Below are positions 5,884 to 13,395 of a DNA stretch of 18,679 nt, piece by piece. A program made the position numbers and the translations under genes. The notes below the pieces were generated by a model that was given only the letters and a program-made list of their open reading frames with translations, had not been told where the DNA came from and did no database searches. Source of the DNA: Deltaproteobacteria bacterium UBA5799 (GTDB lineage Bacteria; Desulfobacterota; GWC2-55-46); contig DIDN01000096.1 in assembly GCA_002418185.1 (NCBI GenBank), positions 1 to 18,679 of the forward strand, written 5' to 3'. The first letter of the stretch is position 1; each line of letters starts with the position of its first letter.

Positions 5884-8473
5884 ACGCCCGCTGCTAATCC
5901 TTCCCACCCCGACTGCGCCGGCAAAACGAGGTAAAAGAAGTGGGCGCGCGGGGCGATCGCATCTTCCATCGCGAGATAGACAGGCAGAGCGTCTGGCCCC
6001 AAAATTCACCATTTTACAGGAAACTCTGGATGCAAGACGCGCACGACTACAGACCGAGTCTTCAGGTGTGATCCCTGAAGAGGTCATTGTACTAGAGACC
6101 GTCGGTTCTGTTGACAATTTCATTGTGGCTGTACGTAACATCGAGGGCCTGGAATGGCTCGGTGAGATTGAAGAAGAGGATATACCACCTGACGATGATT
6201 TTTTTGTCGAGGACAGCAAGGGAACACCGAGAGTCGAAAAGTTACTTAGAGGGCGTTTATTTCTTGTTTTATCCAATCACCAAGCCCTGCAGCAGATGTT
6301 ATCGCTTTGGAACTCTTGGAAAACAGGCCAAGGGCTTCCTTGGGGGTTTGGCAAATGGTCCGAATTGTTTTCCCAACTCCGTGACGTTCGCCCATGGGGC
6401 TTGCGTGATCGCCTTCACGAGACTGGTGTTCTCGATGACTGGCGAGAACGAGTCGAGCATAATGCAGAATTTATTCCATGTGAGATAGAGCTTTGGTTTC
6501 GTACTGACCATCATCGCAGACGTGTATCACGAGATCGTGTGGCTGCAATTGTGCAATCACTACAAGGTTCGATTCAAAATGAAACCATTATTGAGGAAAT
6601 TGGATACCATGCGCTACTTGCACAGCTACCTATAGGATCGGTCAGCCCGTTGATAGAGGAGACAGGCCAGGAATCATCTCTTGTCCAATGCGAGCAGATT
6701 CAATTTTTCCGTGCTTCTGGACAGATGGCGGGAATTGTCCTTGAAGGCGAGAGGACGACCGACGCTCGTACCATTCAACCGATAACTACACCTCTAGGTG
6801 AACCCGTTGTGGCCTTATTTGATGGGCTTCCTCTGCAAAGCCATCAGAGATTGTCAGGTCGTCTCGTGGTTGATGACCCTGATGGGTTTGAGTCAGATTA
6901 CCAGGCTTCCGAACGTCGCCATGGAACAGCTATGGCGTCACTGATTATCCACGGCGATATTGACGCGGATGAATCCCCCATAAATCGTCTTCTTTATATA
7001 CGACCGATCCTTCGTCCTGATCAGAGGGATTGGAGACATCACAGCAGACAGGAAACCGCGCCCGAAAACACATTGGTTGTTGACCTGATTCACCGCGCGG
7101 TGCGACGGCTTTTTGAGGGGAACGGCGAAGCCCCTGCCGTGGCGCGCAAAGTTTGTGTAATCAACCTTTCTATTGGAATCAGGGATCGGTTATTCGAAAG
7201 CGCCATGAGTCCGTTGGCGAGGCTTTTGGACTGGCTCGCTTGGAAATATCAAGTCCTTTTTGTGATCAGCGCTGGAAATCATGCACAGCAGATAGTATGT
7301 AATGTGCCACTGTCTCAAATTAGCACTTTGTCACCCCAAGATTTACAGGCTCACGTGATACGGGCTATAGCTTCGGATACGCGACATCGGAGATTGCTTT
7401 CACCTGCAGAAGCCGTGAATGCCCTAACCGTCGGAGCTATTCACAGTGATGCATCAAATGGACAAAGAATTCCAAGGTCGGTTGAGCCGTATTGTGATGA
7501 CGCTCTTCCCAGCATCATAAATGCCCAGGGTATGGGATATAGGAGAGCTATCAAACCCGAAATCCTTTTACCGGGAGGAAGGACTGTTCTTCTCGAAAGC
7601 CTTCAGCAAGGACCAACTGCTACGTTTGACGTGTATACTCTGACAATGGAGCCTGGTCAGTGCGTAGCAGCTCCAGGACCAACAGCAGGTGATCTCTCCT
7701 ATAATTGGTATAGCCGGGGAACGAGTAATGCCGCAGCTCTCGCAAGTCGTACCGCCATGCGTCTATACGATGTACTTGAAGAATTGCGCCAAGGTCCTGG
7801 CGGCGAAATTATAGAAACTGTGCCTTACGCGGTTTGGCTAAAGGCGTTACTCGTTCATGGAGCAAATTGGGGGAATTCGTATGAGATTCTTAAACAGTCT
7901 CTTCACGCTCCTCAAAATAGTCGAAAGTTTAAAGAGTATGTTACCCGCCTTATAGGATATGGAATGGTCGATCCTGCTCGAGCTAGTGAATGTACTAAAG
8001 AACGAGTCACAGCCTTAGGGGGTGGATTTTTGCAAAATAATCAAGCACATATACATAGATTCCCCTTGCCACCCTCATTGAGTGGACAGCACTGTTGGCG
8101 TCGACTCGTCATAACCCTTGCTTGGATAACACCTATAAATCCATTACACCAATTGTGGCGGCGGGCTGACCTTTGGTTCACCCCTCCTTTGGATTCCTTG
8201 CAGCTGTCGAGGACGCAAGCTGATTGGCGTGCTGTACAACGTGGAACAGTCCAGCACGAGATATTGGAAGGAGATAGTGCCTCTGCCTTTATTGATGGAG
8301 ATAATCTCGAAATTCATGTGAGTTGCCGCTCAGATGCTGGTACTCTTGAAGAAGCAATTCCATATGCAATAGCCGTAACGCTAGAGATCGCAGAGGAAGT
8401 TGGAATCGATATTTATGATGAAGTACGTGTGCGCGTTCAGCCAGCTCGAATTGAGATCAATCCTGCCGGATGA
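5876..8473 (+). CDS. ietS: S8 subtilisin-like serine protease of an IetS-like defence pair
   Basis: This large S8 protease has 865 residues. The catalytic triad is D316 (VVALFDG), H349 (RRHGTAMA) and S617 (RGTSNAAA), with the oxyanion asparagine N468 in ISAGN, so the enzyme looks active. The family-specific N-terminus has RPLLILP at 4-10, a basic linker at 17-36 and RQAERLAPKF at 35-44. The VDNFIVAVRNIEGLEWL block (about 79-95) follows, and residues 100-310 are uncharacterised. Residues after about 690 form a second module of unknown fold. There is no signal peptide, so it is probably intracellular, unlike most secreted subtilisins. The start overlaps the ATPase gene by 8 bases and has GGGAG at 5864-5868. 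Proteases of this type next to an AAA+ ATPase match IetS. The likely role is cleavage of a target when the ATPase partner permits it; the target is unknown. Confidence 0.86.
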   Translation: MPERPLLILPTPTAPAKRGKRSGRAGRSHLPSRDRQAERLAPKFTILQETLDARRARLQTESSGVIPEEVIVLETVGSVDNFIVAVRNIEGLEWLGEIEEEDIPPDDDFFVEDSKGTPRVEKLLRGRLFLVLSNHQALQQMLSLWNSWKTGQGLPWGFGKWSELFSQLRDVRPWGLRDRLHETGVLDDWRERVEHNAEFIPCEIELWFRTDHHRRRVSRDRVAAIVQSLQGSIQNETIIEEIGYHALLAQLPIGSVSPLIEETGQESSLVQCEQIQFFRASGQMAGIVLEGERTTDARTIQPITTPLGEPVVALFDGLPLQSHQRLSGRLVVDDPDGFESDYQASERRHGTAMASLIIHGDIDADESPINRLLYIRPILRPDQRDWRHHSRQETAPENTLVVDLIHRAVRRLFEGNGEAPAVARKVCVINLSIGIRDRLFESAMSPLARLLDWLAWKYQVLFVISAGNHAQQIVCNVPLSQISTLSPQDLQAHVIRAIASDTRHRRLLSPAEAVNALTVGAIHSDASNGQRIPRSVEPYCDDALPSIINAQGMGYRRAIKPEILLPGGRTVLLESLQQGPTATFDVYTLTMEPGQCVAAPGPTAGDLSYNWYSRGTSNAAALASRTAMRLYDVLEELRQGPGGEIIETVPYAVWLKALLVHGANWGNSYEILKQSLHAPQNSRKFKEYVTRLIGYGMVDPARASECTKERVTALGGGFLQNNQAHIHRFPLPPSLSGQHCWRRLVITLAWITPINPLHQLWRRADLWFTPPLDSLQLSRTQADWRAVQRGTVQHEILEGDSASAFIDGDNLEIHVSCRSDAGTLEEAIPYAIAVTLEIAEEVGIDIYDEVRVRVQPARIEINPAG

Positions 8474-8637
8474 GGTGTTAAAAGCCTTTTCTGTTGAATT
8501 GCATCTTTCCACTACTAATAATCCGCCTTGAGACCCCGCCTTGTAATTACATAGCGCATCGGGCTTTTAGTCAAGCCGAGGATCCACCCGGCTGGATCCC
8601 CTGCCGTAAAACATTTTAATCATATACGGGTCAAATT

Positions 8638-8657
8638 CCCCGCAGCTTGCTGCGGGG
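8638..8657. repeat. Strong hairpin CCCCGCAG-CTTG-CTGCGGGG
   Basis: The 8-bp stem is perfect with a CTTG tetraloop, flanked by ATT on the left and AGG on the right. It is not followed by a T-run, so it is not a standard terminator. Very similar CCCCGCAG/CTGCGGGG palindromes are, from memory, common dispersed extragenic elements in several bacterial groups. One copy occurs in this window. Confidence 0.6.
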
Positions 8658-8732
8658 AGGCTCATGCATCCGCGAGCCGAATTATTGCAATTTTATATAC
8701 TTAATATCGCAGCCCTCTACACGGTGTCCCGG

Positions 8733-8761
8733 TTGACAACACCTCATATTTAATGTACCTT
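8733..8761 (+). promoter_or_regulatory. Candidate tadA promoter
   Basis: A consensus -35 TTGACA lies at 8733-8738 with a 17-base spacer to TACCTT (8756-8761), which matches the -10 consensus at three of six positions. Transcription would begin about 25 bases before the TTG start of tadA. The -35 is excellent and the -10 weak. Confidence 0.4.
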
Positions 8762-8793
8762 TTACTCTTTCGCTTGCAAGAGGGAAGGGTTTT

Positions 8794-9279
8794 TTGAGCG
8801 GAAAGCTTGACGAGGCCTTCATGGCAAAGGCCCTCAGGGAGGCGGAAAAGGCCGCCCTGAAGGGAGAGGTCCCGGTGGGCGCGGTTATAGTCCGCGAGGG
8901 GCGCATAATAGCAAGGGCGCACAACCTGAGGGAGGCGAAGGCCGACCCCTCGGCCCATGCCGAGCTACTGGCCATAAGGAGCGCGGCAAGGAAGCTCAAG
9001 ACATGGAGGCTATCCGGCGCGACCATGTATGTCACGCTCGAGCCCTGCCTCATGTGCATGGGGGCCATATTGCTCGCCAGGATACCGAGGCTCGTATTCG
9101 GCCCGCTTGACCCCAAGGCGGGCGCTTCGGGCTCGCTCTACGACATCCCCTCTGATAAGCGGTTGAACCACAGAGTCCATGTGACCGGAGGGGTGCTCGC
9201 CTCGGAATCCGAAGAGGTCCTCAAGTCTTTTTTCAGGAAGCTCAGGGAGGAGAAGCGCTCCGGGAAGGGGAGACCCTGA
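8794..9279 (+). CDS. tadA: tRNA-specific adenosine deaminase
   Basis: TadA converts adenosine 34 to inosine in the tRNA-Arg(ACG) anticodon; it is an essential zinc enzyme in most bacteria. The 161-residue protein has the cytidine-deaminase-fold motifs HAE (H55, E57) and PCLMC (C85, C88), the zinc ligands and proton-shuttling glutamate, plus EVPVGAV (25-31). I chose the TTG start at 8794 because AGGGAAGGG (8781-8789) lies just upstream and the extra residues (GKLDEAFM) match the usual first helix. An internal ATG at 8821 would remove nine residues. The basic tail (REEKRSGKGRP) is ordinary. Composition returns to that of the backbone from here. Confidence 0.95.
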   Translation: MSGKLDEAFMAKALREAEKAALKGEVPVGAVIVREGRIIARAHNLREAKADPSAHAELLAIRSAARKLKTWRLSGATMYVTLEPCLMCMGAILLARIPRLVFGPLDPKAGASGSLYDIPSDKRLNHRVHVTGGVLASESEEVLKSFFRKLREEKRSGKGRP

Positions 9280-9332
9280 AACGGCTTTCGCGGACGGCCT
9301 TTCCTTCCTCAAATAAACCGGGGGTTATACCT

Positions 9333-10775
9333 ATGAGCATTTCTGACGCGATATTCAGGGAGTACGACATAAGAGGCACATGGGGTAAGGACCTTACGGC
9401 CGAGGTCGCCGAGCTTCTCGGCAGGGCCTATGCCATATACGCCCAAAAACGGGGCGCGAAGATAGGCCCGGACTTTAAAATCACGGTCGGAAGGGACGTG
9501 AGGACGAGCTCCAGGCCCATACGGGACGCACTCGTAAGGGGCCTTACCCAGAGCGGCGTAAACGTCATCGACATAGGAGAGTGCCCCACGCCCTTACAGT
9601 ATTTCTCCATGCACACGCTAAAGGTGGGCGGAGGGATTATGATCACCGGGAGCCACAACCCTCCGGAATACAACGGCTTCAAGGTGAGCGTCGGAAAAGA
9701 AACCATCCACGGCCCGGAGATACAGGCCGTAAAGAAGATAATAAGGGAAGAGGTCATCGGCAAGCCGCCCGTTGAGGCGGCGCCTGGCATGGTCGAGGTC
9801 CACGACATAATACCGGACTATATCGATCATGTCGCGGGGTCTTTCAAGATGCCTGAGCTTCCCAAGCCCATGAGGATAGTCCTCGATTCCGGGAACGGCA
9901 CAGCGGGCCCTGTCGCCCCGAAGCTCCTTAAGAGGCTCGGCTTCGACATAATCGAGCTCTACAGCGAGCCGGACGGCTCTTTCCCGAACCACCACCCCGA
10001 CCCTACGATAACCGAAAACCTCCTCGACCTCGTACAGACTGTGGGGAGGACCGGGGCGGCTTTCGGGGTCGCCTACGACGGTGACGCGGACAGGATCGGC
10101 ATGGTGGACGAAAAGGGCTCGGTAATCTGGGGCGACAAGCTCATGGTCGTGCTCTCCAGGGCCATCCTAAGGGAAAGGCCCGGCGCGACCATAGTGGGCG
10201 AGGTCAAGTGCTCGCAGGTCATGTACGACGAGATAGCCCGGATGGGCGGAAACCCCGTCATGTGGAAGACCGGGCACTCGCTCATAAAGGCCAGGATGAA
10301 GGAGCTCGGCGCGGCAATGGCCGGCGAGATGAGCGGGCATATCTTCTTCGCGGACAGGTGGTTCGGTTTTGACGACGCGATATACGCTTCCTGCAGGGTG
10401 GCGGAAATAGCCGCCAGGGAAAAAGCTGCAAACCCGGATTTCCGCTTCTCCTCGATGCTCGCAGGGCTCCCGAAGACGGTAGTGACCCCTGAGATAAGGA
10501 TCGACTGCGCCGACGAGTTGAAGTTCGCCGTAATCGAGCAGCTCGATGGGGCTATCGGCCAGGGCACCGACGACTTCCGCGTAAAGGACATCATCAAGAT
10601 AGACGGGCTCAGGATGAACTTCGAGGGCGGCTGGGCCCTCGTGAGGGCCTCGAATACCCAGCCGGTGCTGGTCTTGAGGTTCGAGGCAGCGGACCAGGAG
10701 AGGCTCGATAAGGCAAAGGCTTTTATGAAGGAGAGGCTCGAGGCCGCGATGCCGGGCGGCACAGTCGAGTTTTAG
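9333..10775 (+). CDS. manB: Phosphomannomutase/phosphoglucomutase (AlgC/ManB family)
   Basis: This alpha-D-phosphohexomutase has 480 residues and interconverts mannose-6-P and mannose-1-P (often also the glucose phosphates) through a phosphoserine enzyme. The four signature loops are all present. The catalytic serine S107 lies in TGSHNP, and the Mg2+ loop DGDADR is at 249-254. The sugar-specificity loop GEMSGH is at 331-336. The phosphate-binding loop RASNTQP at 438-444 is the form typical of bifunctional PMM/PGM. It supplies Man-1-P to ManC (16373-17902). The ATG is preceded by GGGGG at 9320-9324. The gene name is by family; substrate preference cannot be read from sequence alone, and it may also serve glucose-1-P needs. 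Confidence 0.93.
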   Translation: MSISDAIFREYDIRGTWGKDLTAEVAELLGRAYAIYAQKRGAKIGPDFKITVGRDVRTSSRPIRDALVRGLTQSGVNVIDIGECPTPLQYFSMHTLKVGGGIMITGSHNPPEYNGFKVSVGKETIHGPEIQAVKKIIREEVIGKPPVEAAPGMVEVHDIIPDYIDHVAGSFKMPELPKPMRIVLDSGNGTAGPVAPKLLKRLGFDIIELYSEPDGSFPNHHPDPTITENLLDLVQTVGRTGAAFGVAYDGDADRIGMVDEKGSVIWGDKLMVVLSRAILRERPGATIVGEVKCSQVMYDEIARMGGNPVMWKTGHSLIKARMKELGAAMAGEMSGHIFFADRWFGFDDAIYASCRVAEIAAREKAANPDFRFSSMLAGLPKTVVTPEIRIDCADELKFAVIEQLDGAIGQGTDDFRVKDIIKIDGLRMNFEGGWALVRASNTQPVLVLRFEAADQERLDKAKAFMKERLEAAMPGGTVEF

Positions 10776-10805
10776 GCATAAGTACCGGTTCAAGAGGGAC
10801 TCCCG

Positions 10806-11207
10806 ATGGGCGTGAAATACGCGGAAGTGATAGAGAGGATGAAGTGGGCTGCGCGCTTGAAGAACGACTCCGCGGTCGCGCGGGCCCTGGAGGTCACCCC
10901 GCAGGCCCTCTCCAATTACAAGAAACGCGGGGAGATGCCCTCGGGCCTTGTCCTCGACTTCTCCGAGAGGTTCGGCGTGGGCCTCGACTGGCTCATAAGC
11001 GGCGCGGGCGAGGTCTTCAAGCCCGGGAAAGCCCCGGCGGCAGGCGAAAGCCCCGCACCCTACCCCAACGATAAACCATCGCCCGAGGCGGAAGAGACCG
11101 CCTACGTAAACAAGCTCCTCAAGGTCCTCCGTAGCCCTGACGAGTCCCATTCCAGGTCAATGAAGTCTGCAATAGATGCGCTCTTTAAAGCCGACGGCAA
11201 GGAATAG
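10806..11207 (+). CDS. CI-like helix-turn-helix regulator without peptidase domain
   Basis: This 133-residue protein begins with a lambda-repressor-type helix-turn-helix (about residues 8-68). SAVARALEVTPQALSNYKKRG (22-42) covers the turn and recognition helix. FGVGLDWLISG (56-66) closes the domain, as in the phage CI repressor N-terminal family. A proline-rich linker (about 74-97) and a short helical tail (98-130) follow. The S24/LexA-like autoprotease domain of true CI repressors is absent, so it should not respond to RecA. It has a good ribosome-binding site (GAGGGA). It lies 30 bases after the phosphohexomutase gene and ends in front of a terminator and the GDP-rhamnose operon, so it could regulate surface-glycan genes. 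That is inference. Codon use is backbone-like, so it is a resident gene and not prophage cargo. Confidence 0.82.
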   Translation: MGVKYAEVIERMKWAARLKNDSAVARALEVTPQALSNYKKRGEMPSGLVLDFSERFGVGLDWLISGAGEVFKPGKAPAAGESPAPYPNDKPSPEAEETAYVNKLLKVLRSPDESHSRSMKSAIDALFKADGKE

Positions 11208-11283
11208 CCGTCAAATGACCTGCACGCGCCCGGCCAGGCGGCAATCCCTTGAAAGCCGCTCCCGCACAAGCGTTTATCTCTCC

Positions 11284-11301
11284 GGTTTTGTTCCGAAAAC
11301 C
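11284..11301. other. Dyad GGTTTT-N6-AAAACC
   Basis: The two six-base arms (11284-11289 and 11296-11301) are perfect reverse complements around GTTCCG. The dyad lies between the regulator gene and the terminator. It may be an operator, or an RNA hairpin in the 3' end of the transcript. Region 11208-11283 shows only a weak GCGGC/GCCGC stem. Confidence 0.3.
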
Positions 11302-11326
11302 AATCTATTCCCTCTTGACGCGAGTT

Positions 11327-11391
11327 CCCGGGCCGTGATATCGTTCATTTTATGAACATACTCTCAGGCAGAGGCCCGGCCCGGGTTTTTT
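11327..11391 (+). terminator. Intrinsic terminator with a nested hairpin
   Basis: The 9-bp all-G+C stem CCCGGGCCG (11327-11335) with CGGCCCGGG (11377-11385) is followed at once by TTTTTT (11386-11391). The 41-base loop carries its own hairpin, GTTCAT-TTT-ATGAAC (11343-11357), which is also a perfect DNA dyad and could be an operator. It probably ends the transcript of the regulator gene. If a promoter lies upstream (TTGACG at 11315-11320 is a weak -35 candidate), it could act as an attenuator for the gmd operon. Confidence 0.6.
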
Positions 11392-11395
11392 GCTG

Positions 11396-11424
11396 GTGAA
11401 AACCCTGGCATGGAGTGGTATGAT
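11396..11424 (+). promoter_or_regulatory. Candidate extended -10 promoter of the gmd operon
   Basis: TG-G-TATGAT (11416-11424) is an extended -10 box matching TATAAT at five of six positions. With a 17-base spacer the -35 is GTGAAA (11396-11401). It starts just after the terminator T-run and would give a leader of about 55 bases before gmd, which is what a new transcription unit needs. Confidence 0.45.
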
Positions 11425-11486
11425 TATGTTTTCCGTAATTTACGCTCCTGGGCTTCAATTTACCGGGAAGGGGGCTCGAAAGGTCG

Positions 11487-12452
11487 ATGGCAAAGAAGGC
11501 TCTGATAACCGGCATTACCGGACAGGACGGCTCGTACCTGGCGGAATTCCTCCTCTCAAAGGGGTACGAGGTGTACGGCATGGTCCGGAGGTCCAGCATC
11601 GACAGGTTCGAGAGGATAGAGCACATAAGGGGGAAAATCCGCCTCGTGCAGGGCGATCTGATGGACCAGTCCTCGCTCGACGAGGCGGTGAAGAACATAA
11701 TGCCCGACGAGATATATAACCTCGCCGCCCAGTCTTTCGTGCCCACGTCCTGGAACCAGCCGACGCTCACGGGCGAGTTTACCGGCCTCGGTACGACCCG
11801 GGTGCTCGAGGCCATAAGGCGTATAAAGCCGGATGTGAGGTTCTACCAGGCTTCTTCGAGCGAGATGTTCGGCAAGGTGAGGGAGGTGCCCCAGAACGAG
11901 CTTACGCCCTTTCACCCGAGGAGCCCCTATGGTGTGGCGAAGGTCTACGGGCACTACATAACCGTGAACTATCGCGAGAGCTACGACATATTCGCCTGCT
12001 CCGGGATCCTCTTCAACCACGAGTCCCCGAGGAGGGGGCTCGAGTTCGTGACGAGGAAGATAACTAACGGGGTGGCCGGCATAAAGCTCGGTCTCGCGAC
12101 GGAGCTACGCCTCGGAAATCTCGATGCCAAGCGCGACTGGGGCTTTGCCGGAGACTACGTGGAGTCGATGTGGATGATGCTCCAGCAGGACGCGCCCGAC
12201 GACTACGTGGTGGCCACCGGCGAAACCCATACCGTCCGCGAGTTCGTCGAGCTCGCGTTCGACCGCGCGGGCCTCGACTGGAAAAAGCACGTCGTCATAG
12301 ACCCCGCCTTTTTCAGGCCTGCGGAGGTCGAGCTCCTCGTGGGCGACCCCTCAAAGGCAAGAAAGGTCCTCGGCTGGAACCCCGGGGTCTCGTTCGAGGA
12401 GCTCGTCCGCATGATGGTGGACGCAGACATAGAGAGGCTCAAGTGTGCGTAG
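11487..12452 (+). CDS. gmd: GDP-mannose 4,6-dehydratase
   Basis: Gmd converts GDP-D-mannose to GDP-4-keto-6-deoxy-D-mannose, the branch point to GDP-D-rhamnose, GDP-L-fucose and related sugars. It is a short-chain dehydrogenase-fold enzyme with a bound NADP+. TGITGQDGSYL (8-18) holds the glycine-rich cofactor turn, and VRRSS (33-37) is the NADP-contacting family block. The catalytic residues lie in SSSEMFG (E126 next to the serines), with Y148 and K152 in SPYGVAK. At 321 residues it matches the short form found with D-rhamnose pathways (Pseudomonas aeruginosa about 323) rather than the longer E. coli fucose-pathway form (373). The ATG has GAAAGG just upstream. It overlaps rmd by 8 bases. Confidence 0.96.
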   Translation: MAKKALITGITGQDGSYLAEFLLSKGYEVYGMVRRSSIDRFERIEHIRGKIRLVQGDLMDQSSLDEAVKNIMPDEIYNLAAQSFVPTSWNQPTLTGEFTGLGTTRVLEAIRRIKPDVRFYQASSSEMFGKVREVPQNELTPFHPRSPYGVAKVYGHYITVNYRESYDIFACSGILFNHESPRRGLEFVTRKITNGVAGIKLGLATELRLGNLDAKRDWGFAGDYVESMWMMLQQDAPDDYVVATGETHTVREFVELAFDRAGLDWKKHVVIDPAFFRPAEVELLVGDPSKARKVLGWNPGVSFEELVRMMVDADIERLKCA

Positions 12453-13395
12453 GGTACTGATAACCGGGATAGCGGGGTTCGTAGGGTCGCACCTGGCTGA
12501 AAGGCTCGCCCCGAGGTTCGAGGTCTGGGGCACGTGCATAGACGACAACACGGCGAACCTCTCCGGCATGGAAGGCGTAAACCTCGTAAAATGCGACCTC
12601 CTCGACCGAAGCGCGGTCGAGGAGGTCGTGGGGCGCATTGAGCCCGATACCGTATTCCACCTCGCCGCCCAATCGATACCCTCCTTTTCGTTCAGCCACC
12701 CCGAAGAAACGCTCAAGACAAACATCTTCTCGACCCTGAACATCTTCGAGTCGGTCCTCAAGGCCGTGCCGGACGCCGTGGTCCTGAACATCGGCTCGGG
12801 TGACGAGTACGGGGACGCGGCCTCGGACATACTCCCGGTCCCGGAAAAGGCGGAGCTCAAGCCCCTGAACCCCTATGCCGTGAGCAAGGTGGCGCAGGAC
12901 CTCCTCGCGTTCCAGTACTGGAGGAGCCGGGGCCTCAAGGCCGTGAGGGCGCGCCCCTTCAACCACTTCGGGCCGCGCCAGTCCGACTGCTTCGTCACCT
13001 CCGAGTTCGCCAGGCAGATAGCCGAGATAGAGGCGGGGATAAGGAGGGAGAAGGCCCTTGAGGTCGGGAACCTCCGGACCGCGAAGGACTTCCTCGACGT
13101 CAGGGACGTGGTAGCCGCCTACGAGCTCCTGGTCGAGAAGGGGAGCTTCGGAGAGGCGTATAACGTATGCTCAGGCAGGGCCACGAGCATAAGGGAGATC
13201 GCCGAGACCCTGATATCCTTCTCAACGGAGAAGATAACGATAAGGGAGGACCCCGCTAGGCGGAGGCACACCGAGACCGCGGCCATATACGGCGACGCGG
13301 CAAAGATAAAGGCGCTCGGCTGGGTTCCGAAGTACACGCTCAGAGAGAGCCTCGAATCGATTATAGGGTACTGGAGGGAAGCGGTCCTGAGATGA
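12445..13395 (+). CDS. rmd: GDP-6-deoxy-D-lyxo-4-hexulose (GDP-4-keto-6-deoxy-mannose) reductase, Rmd-like
   Basis: This short-chain dehydrogenase/epimerase-fold enzyme (316 residues) most likely reduces the Gmd product at C4 to give GDP-D-rhamnose. The N-terminus TGIAGFVGSHL (7-17) binds the nucleotide; the catalytic set is S118 (IGSGDEYG), Y144 and K148 (NPYAVSK). ARPFNHFGPRQS and RTAKDFLDVRDV are blocks I associate with Rmd-type reductases. The GTG start at 12445 overlaps the gmd stop by 8 bases and has GAGAGG at 12431-12436, so the two are translationally coupled. A GDP-L-fucose synthase was considered, but that family also epimerises C3/C5 and has different N-terminal and C-terminal blocks. 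A GDP-talose-forming reductase cannot be excluded from sequence alone. Confidence 0.85.
   Translation: MRRVLITGIAGFVGSHLAERLAPRFEVWGTCIDDNTANLSGMEGVNLVKCDLLDRSAVEEVVGRIEPDTVFHLAAQSIPSFSFSHPEETLKTNIFSTLNIFESVLKAVPDAVVLNIGSGDEYGDAASDILPVPEKAELKPLNPYAVSKVAQDLLAFQYWRSRGLKAVRARPFNHFGPRQSDCFVTSEFARQIAEIEAGIRREKALEVGNLRTAKDFLDVRDVVAAYELLVEKGSFGEAYNVCSGRATSIREIAETLISFSTEKITIREDPARRRHTETAAIYGDAAKIKALGWVPKYTLRESLESIIGYWREAVLR

Larger units (their letters stand above)
8474..8793. other. Gene-free stretch of 320 bp with several hairpins
   Basis: No open frame or tRNA is supportable here. It contains GGCTT/AAGCC (8562-8566 with 8573-8577) and GGATCCA/TGGATCC (8580-8586 with 8593-8599, loop CCCGGC). A strong 8-bp hairpin follows (8638-8657), and then a promoter candidate for tadA near 8733-8761. 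A+T-rich bases persist to about 8770, so the right edge of the imported island may lie inside this stretch rather than at the protease stop codon. No direct repeats matching the left edge (4681-4884) were found by eye. Confidence 0.6.

Noticed and set aside
10167..11150. Long minus-strand open frame of about 327 codons across the phosphohexomutase and regulator genes
   Set aside because: It lies antisense to two well-supported genes, spans their boundary, has no recognisable motif and is expected from the G+C-rich codon pattern.
10806..11207. Prophage remnant centred on the CI-like gene
   Set aside because: No other phage gene is present, codon use is that of the backbone, and the peptidase half is absent.
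11401..11424. Sigma-54 promoter at TGGCAT upstream of gmd
   Set aside because: The -24 GG is present but the -12 GC is missing at the required 10-base distance; the extended -10 reading fits better.
12445..13395. GDP-L-fucose synthase (Fcl) as the function of the second dehydratase-family gene
   Set aside because: Length is similar, but the ARPFNHFGPRQS and RTAKDFLDVRDV blocks and the neighbouring short-form Gmd fit an Rmd-type reductase better.
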